From assembly GCA_020350865.1 (NCBI GenBank), contig CP070726.1, forward strand, positions 352,258-357,315: a stretch of DNA of 5,058 nt. The letters are read 5' to 3'. This DNA is from Thermoplasmata archaeon. GTDB lineage: Archaea > Thermoplasmatota > Thermoplasmata > GCA-020350865. Position 1 is the first letter of the stretch. Each line of letters opens with the position of its first letter. Below the pieces are notes generated by a model that saw only the letters and a list, made by a program, of their open reading frames with translations, was not told the origin of the DNA and ran no database searches. The translations under genes and the position numbers were made by a program. This document shows, in pieces, positions 4,723 to 5,058 of this stretch.

Positions 4723-5058
4723 TTGGCTTGCGCTAATTGTGGGAAGACTACCGAGAAGGATGTTTACATATGTTCGGATTGCTTGGATGAGGCCATAGCC
4801 CAACATCATCTCGGTGCCAGTCTGGCCATGTGTCCGTCCGTGCTAAACGACCTGGCGCTTTCCGGTTCTTTCATATTGAGCATGGGCAAAACGAAGAAGG
4901 GCGGCTTTCTCGAGTTCTTCGACACCCAGAGCCTCAAGGTCAGGCTGCCGGATTTTAAACTGGAGACCGAGGAGGCCCCAGAGGATGAGGCGGAAAAACT
5001 TGTGGAGGTTTATGAGAGAATCTTAATCAACATGGGACTGCCTCTTGATTTGGAAGCC
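4723..5058 (+). CDS. Zinc-ribbon protein of unknown function, 3' part outside the window
   Basis: This open frame runs off the right edge after 112 codons. It begins with a four-cysteine zinc ribbon (CANC at residues 3-6, CSDC at 17-20), followed by a helical stretch (LDEAIAQHHLGASLAM), a lone Cys37 in MCPSVLNDLAL, and a strand-rich part (FILSMGKTKKGGFLEFF, about 49-65). It ends in an acidic segment (LETEEAPEDEAEKL) and a helix (VEVYERILINMGLP). I do not recognise a family. N-terminal ribbons of this kind occur in archaeal nucleic-acid-binding and ribosome-associated proteins. The start must be TTG 4723-4725: an in-frame TGA lies at 4708-4710 and no other start codon comes between. GAGG at 4712-4715, seven bases ahead, supports it. 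The frame uses G/C-rich third positions like its neighbours. It is divergent from the helix-hairpin-helix/zinc-ribbon gene, with which it shares a symmetrical promoter, so the two may act together. Confidence 0.75.
   Translation, partial: MACANCGKTTEKDVYICSDCLDEAIAQHHLGASLAMCPSVLNDLALSGSFILSMGKTKKGGFLEFFDTQSLKVRLPDFKLETEEAPEDEAEKLVEVYERILINMGLPLDLEA

Overview
The window looks like chromosomal DNA of an archaeon, most probably a euryarchaeon related to the Thermoplasmata or methanogens. This is an inference. It rests on a winged-helix regulator of the FilR1/DUF1724 type, which is an archaeal family, on A/T-rich TATA-like boxes about 25-40 bases ahead of starts, on frequent AGG/AGC codons, and on short zinc-ribbon and helix-hairpin-helix proteins of the kind common in Euryarchaeota. 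The gene bodies from about 690 rightwards are G+C-rich. The first 240 bases are only about 32% G+C by hand count and read like a foreign or decaying insert.

Layout, left to right. Positions 1-259 (minus) hold the N-terminal part of a beta-lactamase-family serine hydrolase. Its SxxK motif is intact, but it has no usable start and an apparent frameshift near its 5' end. Positions 260-685 hold no convincing gene, only small hairpins and a perfect 10-bp inverted repeat at 621-653. Three minus-strand genes follow in transcription order 2460 -> 686: a small unrecognised ORF (2272-2460), a membrane GT2/GT21-like glycosyltransferase (942-2117) and a cysteine-rich DUF6485-type protein (686-877). The region 2461-2655 is a divergent control region with a hairpin, a 20-bp-spaced dyad, a structured leader and a possible 22-codon upstream ORF. 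It precedes the plus-strand FilR1-like regulator (2656-3390). That gene converges, with a gap of only 39 bp, on a minus-strand gene (3430-4536) encoding a helix-hairpin-helix plus zinc-ribbon protein of unknown function. An A/T-rich divergent promoter with an 11/12 inverted repeat (4661-4699) separates it from a second zinc-ribbon protein gene (4723 -> right edge, plus), which starts with TTG.

How the parts may work together. The glycosyltransferase and DUF6485 genes could form one transcription unit for a membrane-surface sugar-lipid step. The FilR1-like regulator probably controls itself and perhaps the divergent minus-strand genes through the dyad at 2520-2549. The two zinc-ribbon genes share a symmetrical promoter, which suggests joint control. 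I see no CRISPR array, rRNA, tRNA or intact mobile element. Nothing here is clearly a new defence or mobile system. The most original material is the divergent promoter architecture, the two unrecognised zinc-ribbon proteins and the decayed left flank.
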